Positions 6,053-14,622 of a stretch of 14,630 nucleotides of DNA are shown piece after piece (the stretch's first letter is position 1; every line of letters starts with the position of its first letter). The translations under genes were made by a program, and so were the position numbers. Below the pieces are notes generated by a model, which searched no databases, was not told where the DNA came from, and saw only the letters and a program-made list of their open reading frames with translations. Source of the stretch: Christensenella sp. UBA7707 (lineage in GTDB: Bacteria; Bacillota; Clostridia; Christensenellales; CAG-138); the NCBI GenBank assembly GCA_002482435.1, contig DLFZ01000004.1, positions 1,100 to 15,729 of the forward strand, read 5' to 3'.

Positions 6053-8224
6053 ATGGCTTTGCATGCAAACGGCAGGGCGTGCTGGAACTGCGGGCATGAA
6101 AACCCTTTGGGGCAGAATGTCTGCCTGCATTGTGGAAGGGAACTTTTTGCGGAGGACGCACCGGTTCACCAGCTTACGCCGGGCACCATTCTCGCGGGCA
6201 AGTACCTTACGGTAAAAACGCTCGGCGAAGGCGGCTTTGGCATTACCTATCTTGGGTACAATCTGCAGCTTGATATCAAGGTTGCCATCAAGGAATACTT
6301 TCCCGAGGGCCTTGCCGCGCGTGATCACACGCATTCCGAGCAGGTGAGCGTTTACGGCGGCGAAAGGGATACGCTTTTTCAGGATGGCGCTCAAAAATTT
6401 ATGCAGGAAGCACGAAGCCTTGCGCGCTTCAGCTCGCTTCCGGGCATTGTTTCCGTAAACGATTTTTTTCATGAAAATGGCACGGCTTATATTGTAATGA
6501 AATACCTTGAGGGCGTTACCCTCAAGGAGTATGTTGAAAAGCGCGGCGGCAAAATTCCGGCAAGCGAAGCGCTTTCTTTGGTACGCCCGGTGGTGGAGTC
6601 CCTTACGCGCGTACATGACGCGGGCATCATACACCGCGACATCAGCCCCGACAACGTCATGATCACCGACGGCGGCGCATACCTCATCGACTTCGGCGCG
6701 GCGCGAAGCTTTGCTTCCGCGCACAGTATGTCGGTTCTTTTAAAATTCGGCTACGCGCCGGAAGAACAATATCGGAGCAAGGGCGAGCAGGGGCCTTGGA
6801 CAGACGTGTATTCCCTTTGCGCTACGCTCTATTGGTGCATCACCGGACACAAACCTCCTGAGGCGCTGGAGCGCCTTGAAGAGGATACCATTTCGCTTCC
6901 CTCTGTACTTGGTGCGACCATTGCACCGGGTGTAGAGCAAGCACTGATGAAGGGTCTAGAGGTTTACCGCAAAAACCGCATCCAGTCGATGCAGGAGCTT
7001 GCAACCTATCTGTACGCGACGGAGAACAACCAAGCGAAAAAAACCGCGGAACCCCGAAATAAGAACGAGACAAAACAAAACGCAGCGAATGCTGCAAAAT
7101 CGCGGCAAAGGCTCCCCGTATGGTTGCCCATCGCGGGCGGAACGGCGCTTGTGGCTGTGCTTTTGTTGGTTTTCCTGCTGGGTGGCAAAAAGGGCTCGCT
7201 ACCCGCCGCACAAACCGAACCGACAGCAAGCGTATCCGCACCTGTTGAGGAGGCAACTCCTATACCCTCCCAAGCGGCGCGTACGCCCGCTGCACAAACG
7301 CCCGCACCCACGGAGGCGCCCGAAAAAACTTATACCCTAGCTGAGGTTGCGCAGGCGAACCGCTTTACGGTTGCATGCGGCAACCGCCATGTGGCCTACA
7401 TCAAGCCAAATGGCACGCTCGGCAGCGCGGGCAGCGACATTTACGGCCAGCGAAGCGGTGCGGATGGGACGAAAAATGTCATCCAGCTGGCGGCGGGTTA
7501 TGCGCACACCGCAATGCTTTTTGACGACGGTACCGTTTCGGCAACGCCGATCAAAAACCCCTCCGGCGAAGAACCCTACGAATATGGTCAGTCCGATGTA
7601 AGCGGTTGGAACCATGTCGTGCAGATCGAAGCGGGCTGGGTGCATACGGTTGGCCTTCTTTCCGACGGCACCGTTGTTGCCACGGGCGACAACGCGCATG
7701 GCCAATGTGACGTTGACACATGGCGAAACGTGCAGGAGGTTGCCGCGGGCGCGTGGAACACCGCCGCCCTCACAACCGACGGACGCGTGCTTGTGGCGGG
7801 TGACAATGAGTATGGCCAATGCGACATTTCGTGGGAAAACGAAAACATTGTGCAAATTGCGGTAGGGCGGCAGTTTGTGGTAGGGCTTCGCGCGGATGGC
7901 ACCGTGATTGCCGCGGGGCGGAACCTCCAAAACCAGCTAGCGGTTTCAGGCTGGAACAACATCGTTGCAATCGCCACGGGCGACTACCACACCATTGGCC
8001 TCAAAAAGGATGGTACGGTAATTACCACCTCGTTTACGGGGAAAAACGCCTATGGGCAGGATCTTACGGGTGACTGGACGGATGTGATCGCCGTTTACGG
8101 CGGCGCGCGTACCACCGTAGGGCTTTGTTTGGACGGCACGCTCCTTGTTGCGGGTCTTGTAGATGAGGATACCTATATGCAAACCGGGAGCATGGCAGAG
8201 AAGGCCGCGATCTTTTTGCCGTAA
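6053..8224 (+). CDS. Zinc-ribbon Ser/Thr protein kinase with TM segment and RCC1-like repeat domain
   Basis: 723 residues. In order: a four-cysteine zinc ribbon (CWNC...CLHC, Cys10/13/24/27); a Hanks-type kinase domain (about 43-330) with glycine loop GEGGFG, VAIKEYFP (Lys80), catalytic HRDISPDN (Asp196), IDFG (Asp213) and APEEQY; an Ala/Lys-rich juxtamembrane stretch; one TM helix (about 356-378); a Pro/Ala/Thr linker; then six to seven RCC1-like repeats (about 435-718) of the form 'GxxHTxGLxxDGTVxAxGxNxxGQ', likely a beta-propeller outside the cell. Active-site residues look complete. A plausible role is a receptor kinase sensing a wall or small ligand; target and signal are unknown. I chose ATG 6053 because a run of seven G's ends 6 bases before it. 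GTG 6008 and ATG 6017 lack a ribosome binding site, and a possible -10 (TATGAT, 6016-6021) lies over them. No partner phosphatase is nearby. Confidence 0.9.
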   Translation: MALHANGRACWNCGHENPLGQNVCLHCGRELFAEDAPVHQLTPGTILAGKYLTVKTLGEGGFGITYLGYNLQLDIKVAIKEYFPEGLAARDHTHSEQVSVYGGERDTLFQDGAQKFMQEARSLARFSSLPGIVSVNDFFHENGTAYIVMKYLEGVTLKEYVEKRGGKIPASEALSLVRPVVESLTRVHDAGIIHRDISPDNVMITDGGAYLIDFGAARSFASAHSMSVLLKFGYAPEEQYRSKGEQGPWTDVYSLCATLYWCITGHKPPEALERLEEDTISLPSVLGATIAPGVEQALMKGLEVYRKNRIQSMQELATYLYATENNQAKKTAEPRNKNETKQNAANAAKSRQRLPVWLPIAGGTALVAVLLLVFLLGGKKGSLPAAQTEPTASVSAPVEEATPIPSQAARTPAAQTPAPTEAPEKTYTLAEVAQANRFTVACGNRHVAYIKPNGTLGSAGSDIYGQRSGADGTKNVIQLAAGYAHTAMLFDDGTVSATPIKNPSGEEPYEYGQSDVSGWNHVVQIEAGWVHTVGLLSDGTVVATGDNAHGQCDVDTWRNVQEVAAGAWNTAALTTDGRVLVAGDNEYGQCDISWENENIVQIAVGRQFVVGLRADGTVIAAGRNLQNQLAVSGWNNIVAIATGDYHTIGLKKDGTVITTSFTGKNAYGQDLTGDWTDVIAVYGGARTTVGLCLDGTLLVAGLVDEDTYMQTGSMAEKAAIFLP

Positions 8225-8241
8225 ATTGTGCGAGAAACAAG

Positions 8242-8280
8242 GCCCCTTCGGTGCGCTTGCTGCATCCGAAGGGGCTTTTT
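8242..8280. terminator. Terminator between kinase and enolase genes
   Basis: A perfect 10-bp stem, GCCCCTTCGG (8242-8251) with CCGAAGGGGC (8266-8275), spans a 14-nt loop and is followed by T5 on the plus strand. On the minus strand it is followed by CTTGTTTCTC, so it may also serve the convergent enolase gene, less efficiently. Confidence 0.88.
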
Positions 8281-8351
8281 CAACATTCAGTTTTCGTCAA
8301 ACGTTTCTCGCAACAAAAGTGCCGGAAACGCCGTCATGCTGGCGCGCTCTA

Positions 8352-9659
<1,308 letters not shown>

Positions 9660-9678
9660 TTACCAGCTCGTTACTTTG

Positions 9679-9706
9679 AGGATAGCAAACTTTCTGCCTT
9701 TGTCAA
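9679..9706 (-). promoter_or_regulatory. Promoter of eno
   Basis: On the minus strand, perfect TTGACA (9701-9706), a 16-base spacer and TATCCT (9679-9684). The predicted start is near 9672, leaving a leader of about 40 bases. This is consistent with strong expression of a glycolytic gene. Confidence 0.85.
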
Positions 9707-9744
9707 CCGCGCAGAAACGGGAAAACGAGGATGTTTCAAATAGT

Positions 9745-9773
9745 TTGCGTTTTTGATGCAGAAAATATAAAAT
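9745..9773 (+). promoter_or_regulatory. Promoter of msrAB
   Basis: TTGCGT (9745-9750), a 17-base spacer and TAAAAT (9768-9773). The predicted start is near 9780. It lies back to back with the eno promoter, about 40 bases apart. An upstream in-frame ATG at 9772 overlaps the -10 and therefore cannot be the translation start. Confidence 0.65.
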
Positions 9774-9784
9774 GAATAGCAAAT

Positions 9785-9818
9785 CCGCGCCGTTTCGTGC
9801 GCGGGGAGCTTGTTTTTT
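9785..9818 (+). other. GC-rich hairpin and T6 tract in msrAB leader
   Basis: CCGCGCCG (9785-9792) pairs with CG-t-GCGCGG (9796-9804, one bulge). Eight bases later come six T's (9813-9818). CTTG (9809-9812) can also pair with CAAG (9819-9822), which overlaps the Shine-Dalgarno. The T run is too far from the stem for a standard terminator, so this may be a weak attenuator, a translation-modulating hairpin or chance. Confidence 0.35.
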
Positions 9819-9831
9819 CAAGGAGGTCTTT

Positions 9832-10839
9832 ATGGCGCATACATCCTTAAGCCTTCCGAAAAACCCGAACAAGGGCGTGGATTATACCAACGCCCAAACG
9901 CGCGTCATTTATCTGGCGGGCGGCTGCTTTTGGGGTGTGGAGGCCTATTTTTCACACGTATACGGTGTAAAAAGCACTGCGACCGGTTATGCCAACGGCA
10001 AAACCGAAAACCCCGGTTATTACGACATCAAGGAAACCGGCCACGCCGAAACCGTGCGCGTGGAATACGATCCCGAGCGCGTTACGCTTGAAAGCCTGTT
10101 GAAACGCTTTTTTACGATCATCGACTCCACGCTTTTGAACCGGCAAGGTGGCGATGTCGGCACGCAATACCGCACGGGCATCTATTATGAAAATGAGAGC
10201 GACCTACCCGCAATCAAGGTGGCTGTGGCACAGGAACAGGCACTTAAAAACCAGCCTGTTGTTACCGAGGTGCAAATGCTTCATGGTTTTTATTCCGCGG
10301 AGGACTATCACCAGGCCTACCTTGAAAAGAACCCTACAGGCTACTGCCATGTGAATTTCAGCTCGCTTTACGATCAGCCTCAGCTTCAAAAAAAGGAATA
10401 TGAAAAGCCCTCGAAAGAGGAGCTGAAAAAGAAGCTTACCCCCATGCAGTACCGCGTGACCCAATTTGGGGATACGGAGCCGCCGTTTCGCAACGAATAT
10501 TACGATGAATTTGCCGACGGCATCTATGTGGACATCGTTACGGGCGAGCCGCTGTTTTTGTCGAGCGACAAGTTTGAGTCGAGCTGCGGCTGGCCGAGTT
10601 TTTCAAAACCCGTCGAGGAGCAGCGCGTTAAGGAAAACGAGGATTTCTCGTTTGGACGCATCCGCACGGAGGTAAAAAGCGCCTCAGGCGGTTCGCACCT
10701 CGGGCATGTGTTTGACGATGGCCCCGCGGCGATGGGAGGCCTTCGCTACTGCATCAACAGCGCAGCGGTGCGCTTTGTGCCGCTTGATAAAATGGAAGAT
10801 GAGGGCTACGGCGCATATATCCCGCGCCTCAAAAAATAG
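9832..10839 (+). CDS. msrAB: Fused peptide methionine sulfoxide reductase MsrA-MsrB
   Basis: 335 residues, two catalytic domains in one cytoplasmic chain (no signal peptide). Together they reduce both the S and R forms of methionine sulfoxide in oxidised proteins, using thioredoxin. The MsrA part (about 20-180) has GGCFWG with nucleophile Cys32, and GYCHVNF near its end with Cys172, the likely recycling cysteine. The MsrB part (about 205-330) has SSCGWPSF (Cys252, likely resolving), [21 protein letters not shown] and GLRYCINS with catalytic Cys307. The two CxxC pairs that bind zinc in many MsrB proteins are absent. AAGGAGG (9820-9826) five bases before ATG 9832 fixes the start. The frame is open 20 codons upstream, but that ATG lies inside the -10 box. 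No strong terminator follows directly. Confidence 0.96.
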   Translation: MAHTSLSLPKNPNKGVDYTNAQTRVIYLAGGCFWGVEAYFSHVYGVKSTATGYANGKTENPGYYDIKETGHAETVRVEYDPERVTLESLLKRFFTIIDSTLLNRQGGDVGTQYRTGIYYENESDLPAIKVAVAQEQALKNQPVVTEVQMLHGFYSAEDYHQAYLEKNPTGYCHVNFSSLYDQPQLQKKEYEKPSKEELKKKLTPMQYRVTQFGDTEPPFRNEYYDEFADGIYVDIVTGEPLFLSSDKFESSCGWPSFSKPVEEQRVKENEDFSFGRIRTEVKSASGGSHLGHVFDDGPAAMGGLRYCINSAAVRFVPLDKMEDEGYGAYIPRLKK

Positions 10840-10868
10840 GAAAAATTGACTAAAACCGTTTGCTCCGC

Positions 10869-10897
10869 TTGATGCATCGCGCGGGCAATGGTACAAT
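10869..10897 (+). promoter_or_regulatory. Promoter of the structured RNA upstream of rsgA
   Basis: TTGATG (10869-10874), a 17-base spacer and TACAAT (10892-10897), preceded by an extended -10 TG (10889-10890). The predicted start is around 10902-10904. It lies 30 bases after the msrAB stop codon. Confidence 0.75.
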
Positions 10898-10902
10898 CTT
10901 TG

Positions 10903-11096
10903 CGGAACAATGGAACTTATACGCAACTTGCCGCCTGTAAGAAGGGCGGCAATCGGAAAGGGGATATGTTTGATGTCGGTAGAATTGAGGTCGGAGGCAG
11001 GCTAAAAGCATAGAGGGCGGCACGCGAAGTGCGTGGCGCATCACAACCTTTCGTGGTACTTAAAAATAGGGACGCGGCAGGCCGCGTCCCTTTGTG
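10903..11096 (+). ncRNA. Unassigned structured RNA of about 190 nt (independent ncRNA or rsgA leader)
   Basis: A promoter upstream and an intrinsic terminator at the end delimit an RNA with no ORF of note. A consistent fold can be drawn by hand. Hairpin TTGCCGCC/GGCGGCAA is at 10928-10935 and 10945-10952 (9-nt loop). A long-range stem pairs CGGAAAGG (10954-10961) with CCTTTCG (11047-11053), continued inward by TTGATG (10970-10975) with CATCACA (11039-11045). An internal hairpin CACGC/GCGTG lies at 11021-11035. Then comes the terminator. AGGGCGGCA occurs twice (10943-10951, 11014-11022), and both copies can pair with the same TGCCGCCT, so two folds compete. TTGATGTCGG (10970-10979) is nearly repeated at 10985-10994. 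I tested it by eye against 6S, T-box, SRP and the common riboswitches and found no fit. Confidence 0.55.
11069..11096 (+). terminator. Intrinsic terminator ending the structured RNA, upstream of rsgA
   Basis: A perfect 9-bp stem, GGGACGCGG (11069-11077) with CCGCGTCCC (11082-11090), closes a 4-nt loop and is followed by TTTGTGTT. It sits about 68 bases before the rsgA start, so it either ends an independent RNA or conditionally blocks rsgA. Confidence 0.8.
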
Positions 11097-11163
11097 TTGC
11101 ACGGATTTATAGAAACAGCCTGCTGAGAGGAACAACATCGTTTTATGAAATAAGGAGAGTAAT

Positions 11164-12249
11164 ATGCCCGATATGAAGGATTGGGGTTATACCGTCGCGT
11201 TGGCCGGAACAAATGCGCAACAAGGGGAACTTATGATTGCCCGCATCCTAAGCGCGCACCGCGAGCAGTTTGAAGTGGTTTGTGAAATGGGTTTTCTAAA
11301 GGCGCGCGCAAAAACAGGCGAGTACTTTCGCTTGGAGGAAAGCACCGAATTTCCGGCCGTCGGCGATTTTGTGCTCATCAAATACAACCCGTTAGGCGAT
11401 AGCCTCATCATGCGCACGTTGCCGCGAAAAAGCGTGTTTTCAAGAAGCGATCTTGGAGGGCGCAAAGCGGGGCATGGGCGCGTGAGCGTGGAACAGGTAA
11501 TCGCCGCCAACTTTGACTATGTGTGCATTGTGATGTCGCTCAACCAAAACTACAACGCTCGGCGGCTCGAGCGTTACGCCGCGCTCGCTTGGGCGAGCGG
11601 TGCGAAGCCGCTTGTGGTGCTCACCAAGGCGGACCTTACAGAGGAGCGCGCACATTATCTTTCGGACGCCATGCGCATTGCGCCGGGCGCGGAGGTGTTT
11701 GCCTTGAGCGCCATGACAGGCGAGGGAATGGAGGAGTTCCGGTCGTTTTTTAAACAGGGCGAAACACTGGTGTTCTTAGGTTCCTCGGGCGTGGGCAAGT
11801 CGAGCCTTGTCAATGCCCTCATGGGTGAGGAGGCGCTTAAGGTTGGTGCGGTGCGCGAGGACGACGCGCGCGGCAGGCATACAACCACCCACCGCGAACT
11901 TTTGATGCTGCCGTCGGGCGCCATGGTCATTGACACGCCGGGGATGCGCGAGCTTGGTATTTTGGGTGCAGACGAAGGATTGAGCACAGCGTTCTCGGAC
12001 GTGGAGGAACTTGCGAGGCGCTGCCGCTTCTCGGATTGCACGCATAGAGCTGAACCGGGGTGCGCCGTACAGGCGGCTCTGAAGGCGGGGAAGCTCGACC
12101 GCGCGCGCTACGAGAGCTTTCGCGCGCTCGAACGGGAAAACGGAGCGGCCTTGCGCCGCGCCAAAGAGATAAAGCTTCGCGAGAAAAGCGGCACGAAACA
12201 ACAAAGCCGTCCTCGCGACAAATCCTACAAGCATGCTACAGGGGATTGA
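11164..12249 (+). CDS. rsgA: Ribosome small-subunit maturation GTPase RsgA
   Basis: 361 residues, cytoplasmic. A circularly permuted GTPase that acts in late 30S subunit maturation and is known to be stimulated by the ribosome. Layout: N-terminal OB-fold (about 20-110, PAVGDFVLIKYN); GTPase motifs in permuted order G4 TKAD (154-157), G5 SAMTG (182-186), G1 GSSGVGKSS (206-214), G2 HTTTHR (239-244), G3 DTPG (257-260); then the C-terminal zinc site Cys287-Cys292-His294-Cys300. The basic tail (residues 331-357) is rich in Lys/Arg, fitting rRNA contact. The chain is somewhat longer than typical RsgA (about 290-350) because of N- and C-terminal extensions. The start is set by AAGGAG (11152-11157), six bases before the ATG. 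I find no clear promoter between the upstream terminator and this start, which supports the upstream RNA being its leader. Confidence 0.96.
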   Translation: MPDMKDWGYTVALAGTNAQQGELMIARILSAHREQFEVVCEMGFLKARAKTGEYFRLEESTEFPAVGDFVLIKYNPLGDSLIMRTLPRKSVFSRSDLGGRKAGHGRVSVEQVIAANFDYVCIVMSLNQNYNARRLERYAALAWASGAKPLVVLTKADLTEERAHYLSDAMRIAPGAEVFALSAMTGEGMEEFRSFFKQGETLVFLGSSGVGKSSLVNALMGEEALKVGAVREDDARGRHTTTHRELLMLPSGAMVIDTPGMRELGILGADEGLSTAFSDVEELARRCRFSDCTHRAEPGCAVQAALKAGKLDRARYESFRALERENGAALRRAKEIKLREKSGTKQQSRPRDKSYKHATGD

Positions 12250-12324
12250 TTTGCCTTTATGGTACGATTGCTGGATGGCAAACTGTAAAAAAATGAAAAT
12301 GACGCAAAGGGATCAAGCAATAAG

Positions 12325-12358
12325 AAAAGCTGCGCCGCATTGTGCGGCGCAGCTTTTT
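12325..12358 (+). terminator. Intrinsic terminator after rsgA
   Basis: A perfect 12-bp stem, AGCTGCGCCGCA (12328-12339) with TGCGGCGCAGCT (12343-12354), closes a 3-nt loop. It is extended by A-T pairs and followed by T5 (12354-12358). It is symmetrical enough (AAAA before the stem) to work on the other strand too. Confidence 0.92.
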
Positions 12359-12418
12359 GACACACGAAATTAAGAACGTATAAATGCAGCATAAATAACC
12401 TGTATAAAGGGAATCGAG

Positions 12419-12456
12419 ACGCCTTAGGAAAACCGCGGGCTGCGCCGCGCAGGCGT
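12419..12456. other. Two-tier hairpin upstream of the kimA promoter
   Basis: ACGCCT (12419-12424) pairs with AGGCGT (12451-12456), and inside it CGCGG (12434-12438) pairs with CCGCG (12445-12449). There is no T tract on either side. It lies in the gap between the rsgA terminator and the kimA promoter (12359-12480), which otherwise shows nothing recognisable. Confidence 0.4.
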
Positions 12457-12480
12457 GTGAAGAAAACGTTAAGATTTTGC

Positions 12481-12509
12481 TTGACAAGATGCGGTTTGGT
12501 ACATATTAT
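12481..12509 (+). promoter_or_regulatory. Promoter of kimA
   Basis: Perfect TTGACA (12481-12486), a 17-base spacer and TATTAT (12504-12509). The predicted start near 12516 leaves a leader of about 116 bases. This rules out the upstream in-frame TTG at 12512 as a start codon. Confidence 0.9.
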
Positions 12510-12515
12510 ATTTGT

Positions 12516-12631
12516 CGTGTCCATCAATTGCGGAGTACAAGCGTAAAAAATGCTCAATCCGCGTTGTGGGCACAAAGTTTTTTCCGCTTTTTAAAGCGGT
12601 ATTGAAATGGAAGGTTACACGGAAGGTTATT
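12516..12631 (+). promoter_or_regulatory. 5' leader of kimA
   Basis: A leader of about 116 nt with modest structure: GCGGA (12530-12534) with TCCGC (12558-12562), and hairpin CCGCTT/AAGCGG (12584-12599, 4-nt loop) preceded by a T6 run. It is too short for, and lacks the motifs I know of, a ydaO-type c-di-AMP riboswitch, and there is no terminator between promoter and gene. It ends in GGAAGG five bases before the ATG. Confidence 0.4.
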
Positions 12632-14518
12632 ATGGGTATAAAACAGTTCCTTTTGGGGAGGCCTTTGAGAAACAACGAGCTTTCTCACGAGAAGCTTTCC
12701 ACGTTTTGGGGTGTGCCCATCATGGCGAGCGATGCGGTATCCTCCGTCGCGTATGCGATCGAGGAAATTTTGCTCGTTTTGGTGCCGATGCTTGGCATTG
12801 CCTCCATCCCGTATTTGGGCATGATTGCCATTCCCATTTTGGTGCTGCTGCTGGTGCTGGTGTTTTCGTATTCCCAAATCATCGACGAGTACCCCAACGG
12901 CGGCGGCGCGTACATCGTGTCTGCAGAGAACTTGGGCAAAAAGACCTCGCTCGTAGCGGCATCCGCGTTGATCATCGATTATGTGCTTACCGTGGCGGTA
13001 AGCCTTTCGTCGGCGACCTCCGCGCTCGTTGCGGCGTTTCCGGCGCTTGAGGGAAGCCGCGTGGTGATTGCGCTTATCGGGCTTTCGTTGATCACGCTGA
13101 TGAACCTTAGAGGCGTCAACGAATCCTCCAAGGTGTTCGGCGTGCCAACCTACGGCTTTATCGTCATAATGTTTTTGCTCATCGTGACAGGGCTTGTGGA
13201 GTATGCCACGGGCAACCTCGCGCCCATCAAATATGTTGCCGGTGCCCCTGTGGAAACCGACGCGCTTTTGACGATCGCGCCTATTTTCCTGCTTCTTAAG
13301 GCGTTTGCTTCCGGCTGTTCCGCGCTCACGGGCGTGGAGGCTGTCAGCAACGCCGTGCCGTCGTTCCGTGAGCCGTCTAAGCGCAACGCCAAGCGTGTGC
13401 TTTACATCCTCGCGGGCATCATCATTTTCATCTTTGGCGGCTCGGTGATTCTTGCCATGGCGCTCAAGGTCATGCCGCTTACAGGACACACCGTAATCGC
13501 GCAGATGGGCGAGGCGGTGTTTGGAAAAGGCACGCTGTTTTACGTTTTGCAATTTGCCACATCGCTCATTTTGCTGCTCGCCGCCAACACGGCGTACAGC
13601 GGGCTTCCCACGCTTCTTTCCATTCTCGCGGCAGACGGGTATCTGCCGCGCCAGTTCGGACAGAGGGGTTTTAAACTTGCGTTTTCCAACGGCATTATGT
13701 TCATCTTCTTTGCCGCGGGCATTTTGATTGCGCTGTTCCACGCGAACACGCACCATCTCATTCCGCTTTACTCGGTGGGCGTGTTCATTTCGTTTACGCT
13801 CTCTCAAGGCGGCATGGTGATACGCTGGTTTAAAACGCGTCAAAAGGGTTGGAAGGGGCACGCGTTTGTGAACGGCTTCGGTGCTTTCATGACCGCCGTC
13901 GGCGCGGTCATCGTGCTTGTAGCCAAGTTCAAGGACGGCGCGTGGATGCTTGCCGTGGCGATCCCGCTCATAAGCCTTATCATGGGGAACATCCGCAAAC
14001 ACTATGAATTCATCGGTGAACAGCTCAAGGTGGATGATTTTAAGGATCACTACTATAAAAGCACAAGCTCCGACAAAAACCTTTGCATCGTGCTGGCAAG
14101 CGCCATGACGCGCTCGGTGCTCAAAACCCTCAACTACGCAAACGCGCTTTCCTCCAACGTTATCGCGCTGCACATCTCCACCGATGCGGAACGCACGGCT
14201 GCGCTTAAGCGCAAATGGGAGGAATTTGAGATTGACGTGCCGCTTGAGGTTGTCGAAGCGCCTTACCGCGACATCGTGACCCCCATCAACGACTACATCA
14301 GTCAAAAAGAAGCGCTTGTAAAACCGGGCGAAAATGTATCGGTCATTATGGTCAAGTTCGTGGAAAGAAGCTGGTACGATAACCTTCTTCACAACCAAAC
14401 CACCTATTTTATCGAGCGTAGGCTCAGAAAGCACAAAAACGTGGTGACGATCATCGTGCCGTACATTTATTTTTCCCAAAACCACAATGTGAAGTGCGGG
14501 CCGGGCAGCGCCAAATAA
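12632..14518 (+). CDS. kimA: KimA-family potassium uptake permease
   Basis: 628 residues. Matches the Bacillus KimA (YdaO) group of APC-superfamily K+/H+ symporters along its whole length: N-terminal IKQFLLGRPL; ASDAVSSVAY with Asp34 and Tyr41, equal to B. subtilis Asp36/Tyr43 of the K+ site; YPNGGGAYIVSAENLG; IIDYVLTVAVS with Asp116, Tyr117, Thr120 (B. subtilis 117/118/121); LLKAFASGCSALTGVEAVSNAVP; and HLIPLYSVGVFISFTLSQGGM. About 12 membrane helices fill residues 30-465, and a cytoplasmic regulatory domain of about 160 residues follows. In Bacillus this transporter is inhibited by c-di-AMP. Conservation of that control here is inference. The start is ATG 12632 after GGAAGG (5-base spacer). 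The TTG at 12512 that opens the same frame lies at the transcription start. Transcribed alone from a consensus promoter and closed by a strong terminator. Confidence 0.9.
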   Translation: MGIKQFLLGRPLRNNELSHEKLSTFWGVPIMASDAVSSVAYAIEEILLVLVPMLGIASIPYLGMIAIPILVLLLVLVFSYSQIIDEYPNGGGAYIVSAENLGKKTSLVAASALIIDYVLTVAVSLSSATSALVAAFPALEGSRVVIALIGLSLITLMNLRGVNESSKVFGVPTYGFIVIMFLLIVTGLVEYATGNLAPIKYVAGAPVETDALLTIAPIFLLLKAFASGCSALTGVEAVSNAVPSFREPSKRNAKRVLYILAGIIIFIFGGSVILAMALKVMPLTGHTVIAQMGEAVFGKGTLFYVLQFATSLILLLAANTAYSGLPTLLSILAADGYLPRQFGQRGFKLAFSNGIMFIFFAAGILIALFHANTHHLIPLYSVGVFISFTLSQGGMVIRWFKTRQKGWKGHAFVNGFGAFMTAVGAVIVLVAKFKDGAWMLAVAIPLISLIMGNIRKHYEFIGEQLKVDDFKDHYYKSTSSDKNLCIVLASAMTRSVLKTLNYANALSSNVIALHISTDAERTAALKRKWEEFEIDVPLEVVEAPYRDIVTPINDYISQKEALVKPGENVSVIMVKFVERSWYDNLLHNQTTYFIERRLRKHKNVVTIIVPYIYFSQNHNVKCGPGSAK

Positions 14519-14536
14519 AAACGACAAAAACCACTT

Positions 14537-14573
14537 CGGGCCGCTTTGGAAACGCCAAAGCGGCCCGTTTCTT
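14537..14573 (+). terminator. Intrinsic terminator after kimA
   Basis: A perfect 13-bp stem, CGGGCCGCTTTGG (14537-14549) with CCAAAGCGGCCCG (14555-14567), closes a 5-nt loop and is followed by TTTCTTG. Confidence 0.9.
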
Positions 14574-14584
14574 GCGCAGTGTGT

Positions 14585-14610
14585 CAGAATGTCTGCAAGC
14601 ATCCATTCTG
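14585..14610 (+). promoter_or_regulatory. Inverted repeat, candidate operator at right-edge promoter
   Basis: CAGAATG (14585-14591) and CATTCTG (14604-14610) form a perfect 7-bp inverted repeat with a 12-base spacer. Half-site centres are 19 bases apart, about two helical turns. It covers the -35 region of the adjoining promoter, as expected for a dimeric repressor or activator site. Confidence 0.5.
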
Positions 14611-14622
14611 CTATGGTATAAT
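14593..14622 (+). promoter_or_regulatory. Extended -10 promoter reading out of the window
   Basis: Perfect TATAAT (14617-14622) with an extended -10 TG (14614-14615, TGGTATAAT) and a poor -35 (CTGCAA at 14593-14598, 18-base spacer). The gene it drives lies beyond the right edge. Confidence 0.7.

Noticed and set aside
10903..11096. T-box riboswitch (GGGCGGCACGCG at 11015-11026 vaguely resembles the T-box sequence)
   Set aside because: The conserved UGGNACCGCG is broken, the terminator arms are in the wrong order for a T-box, and rsgA is not a tRNA or amino-acid gene.
10903..11096. 6S RNA or SRP RNA
   Set aside because: The 5' and 3' ends do not pair into the 6S closing stem, an early local hairpin breaks the rod shape, and the SRP GGAAGCAGC-type core is absent.
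12512..12631. TTG at 12512 as kimA start
   Set aside because: It coincides with the predicted transcription start, while ATG 12632 has a Shine-Dalgarno and matches the start of the KimA family.
12554..14602. A 682-codon open frame on the minus strand across kimA
   Set aside because: It lies antisense to a clear transporter, its product is rich in His/Arg/Lys with no recognisable domain, and it has no promoter or ribosome binding site. It is a codon-bias shadow.
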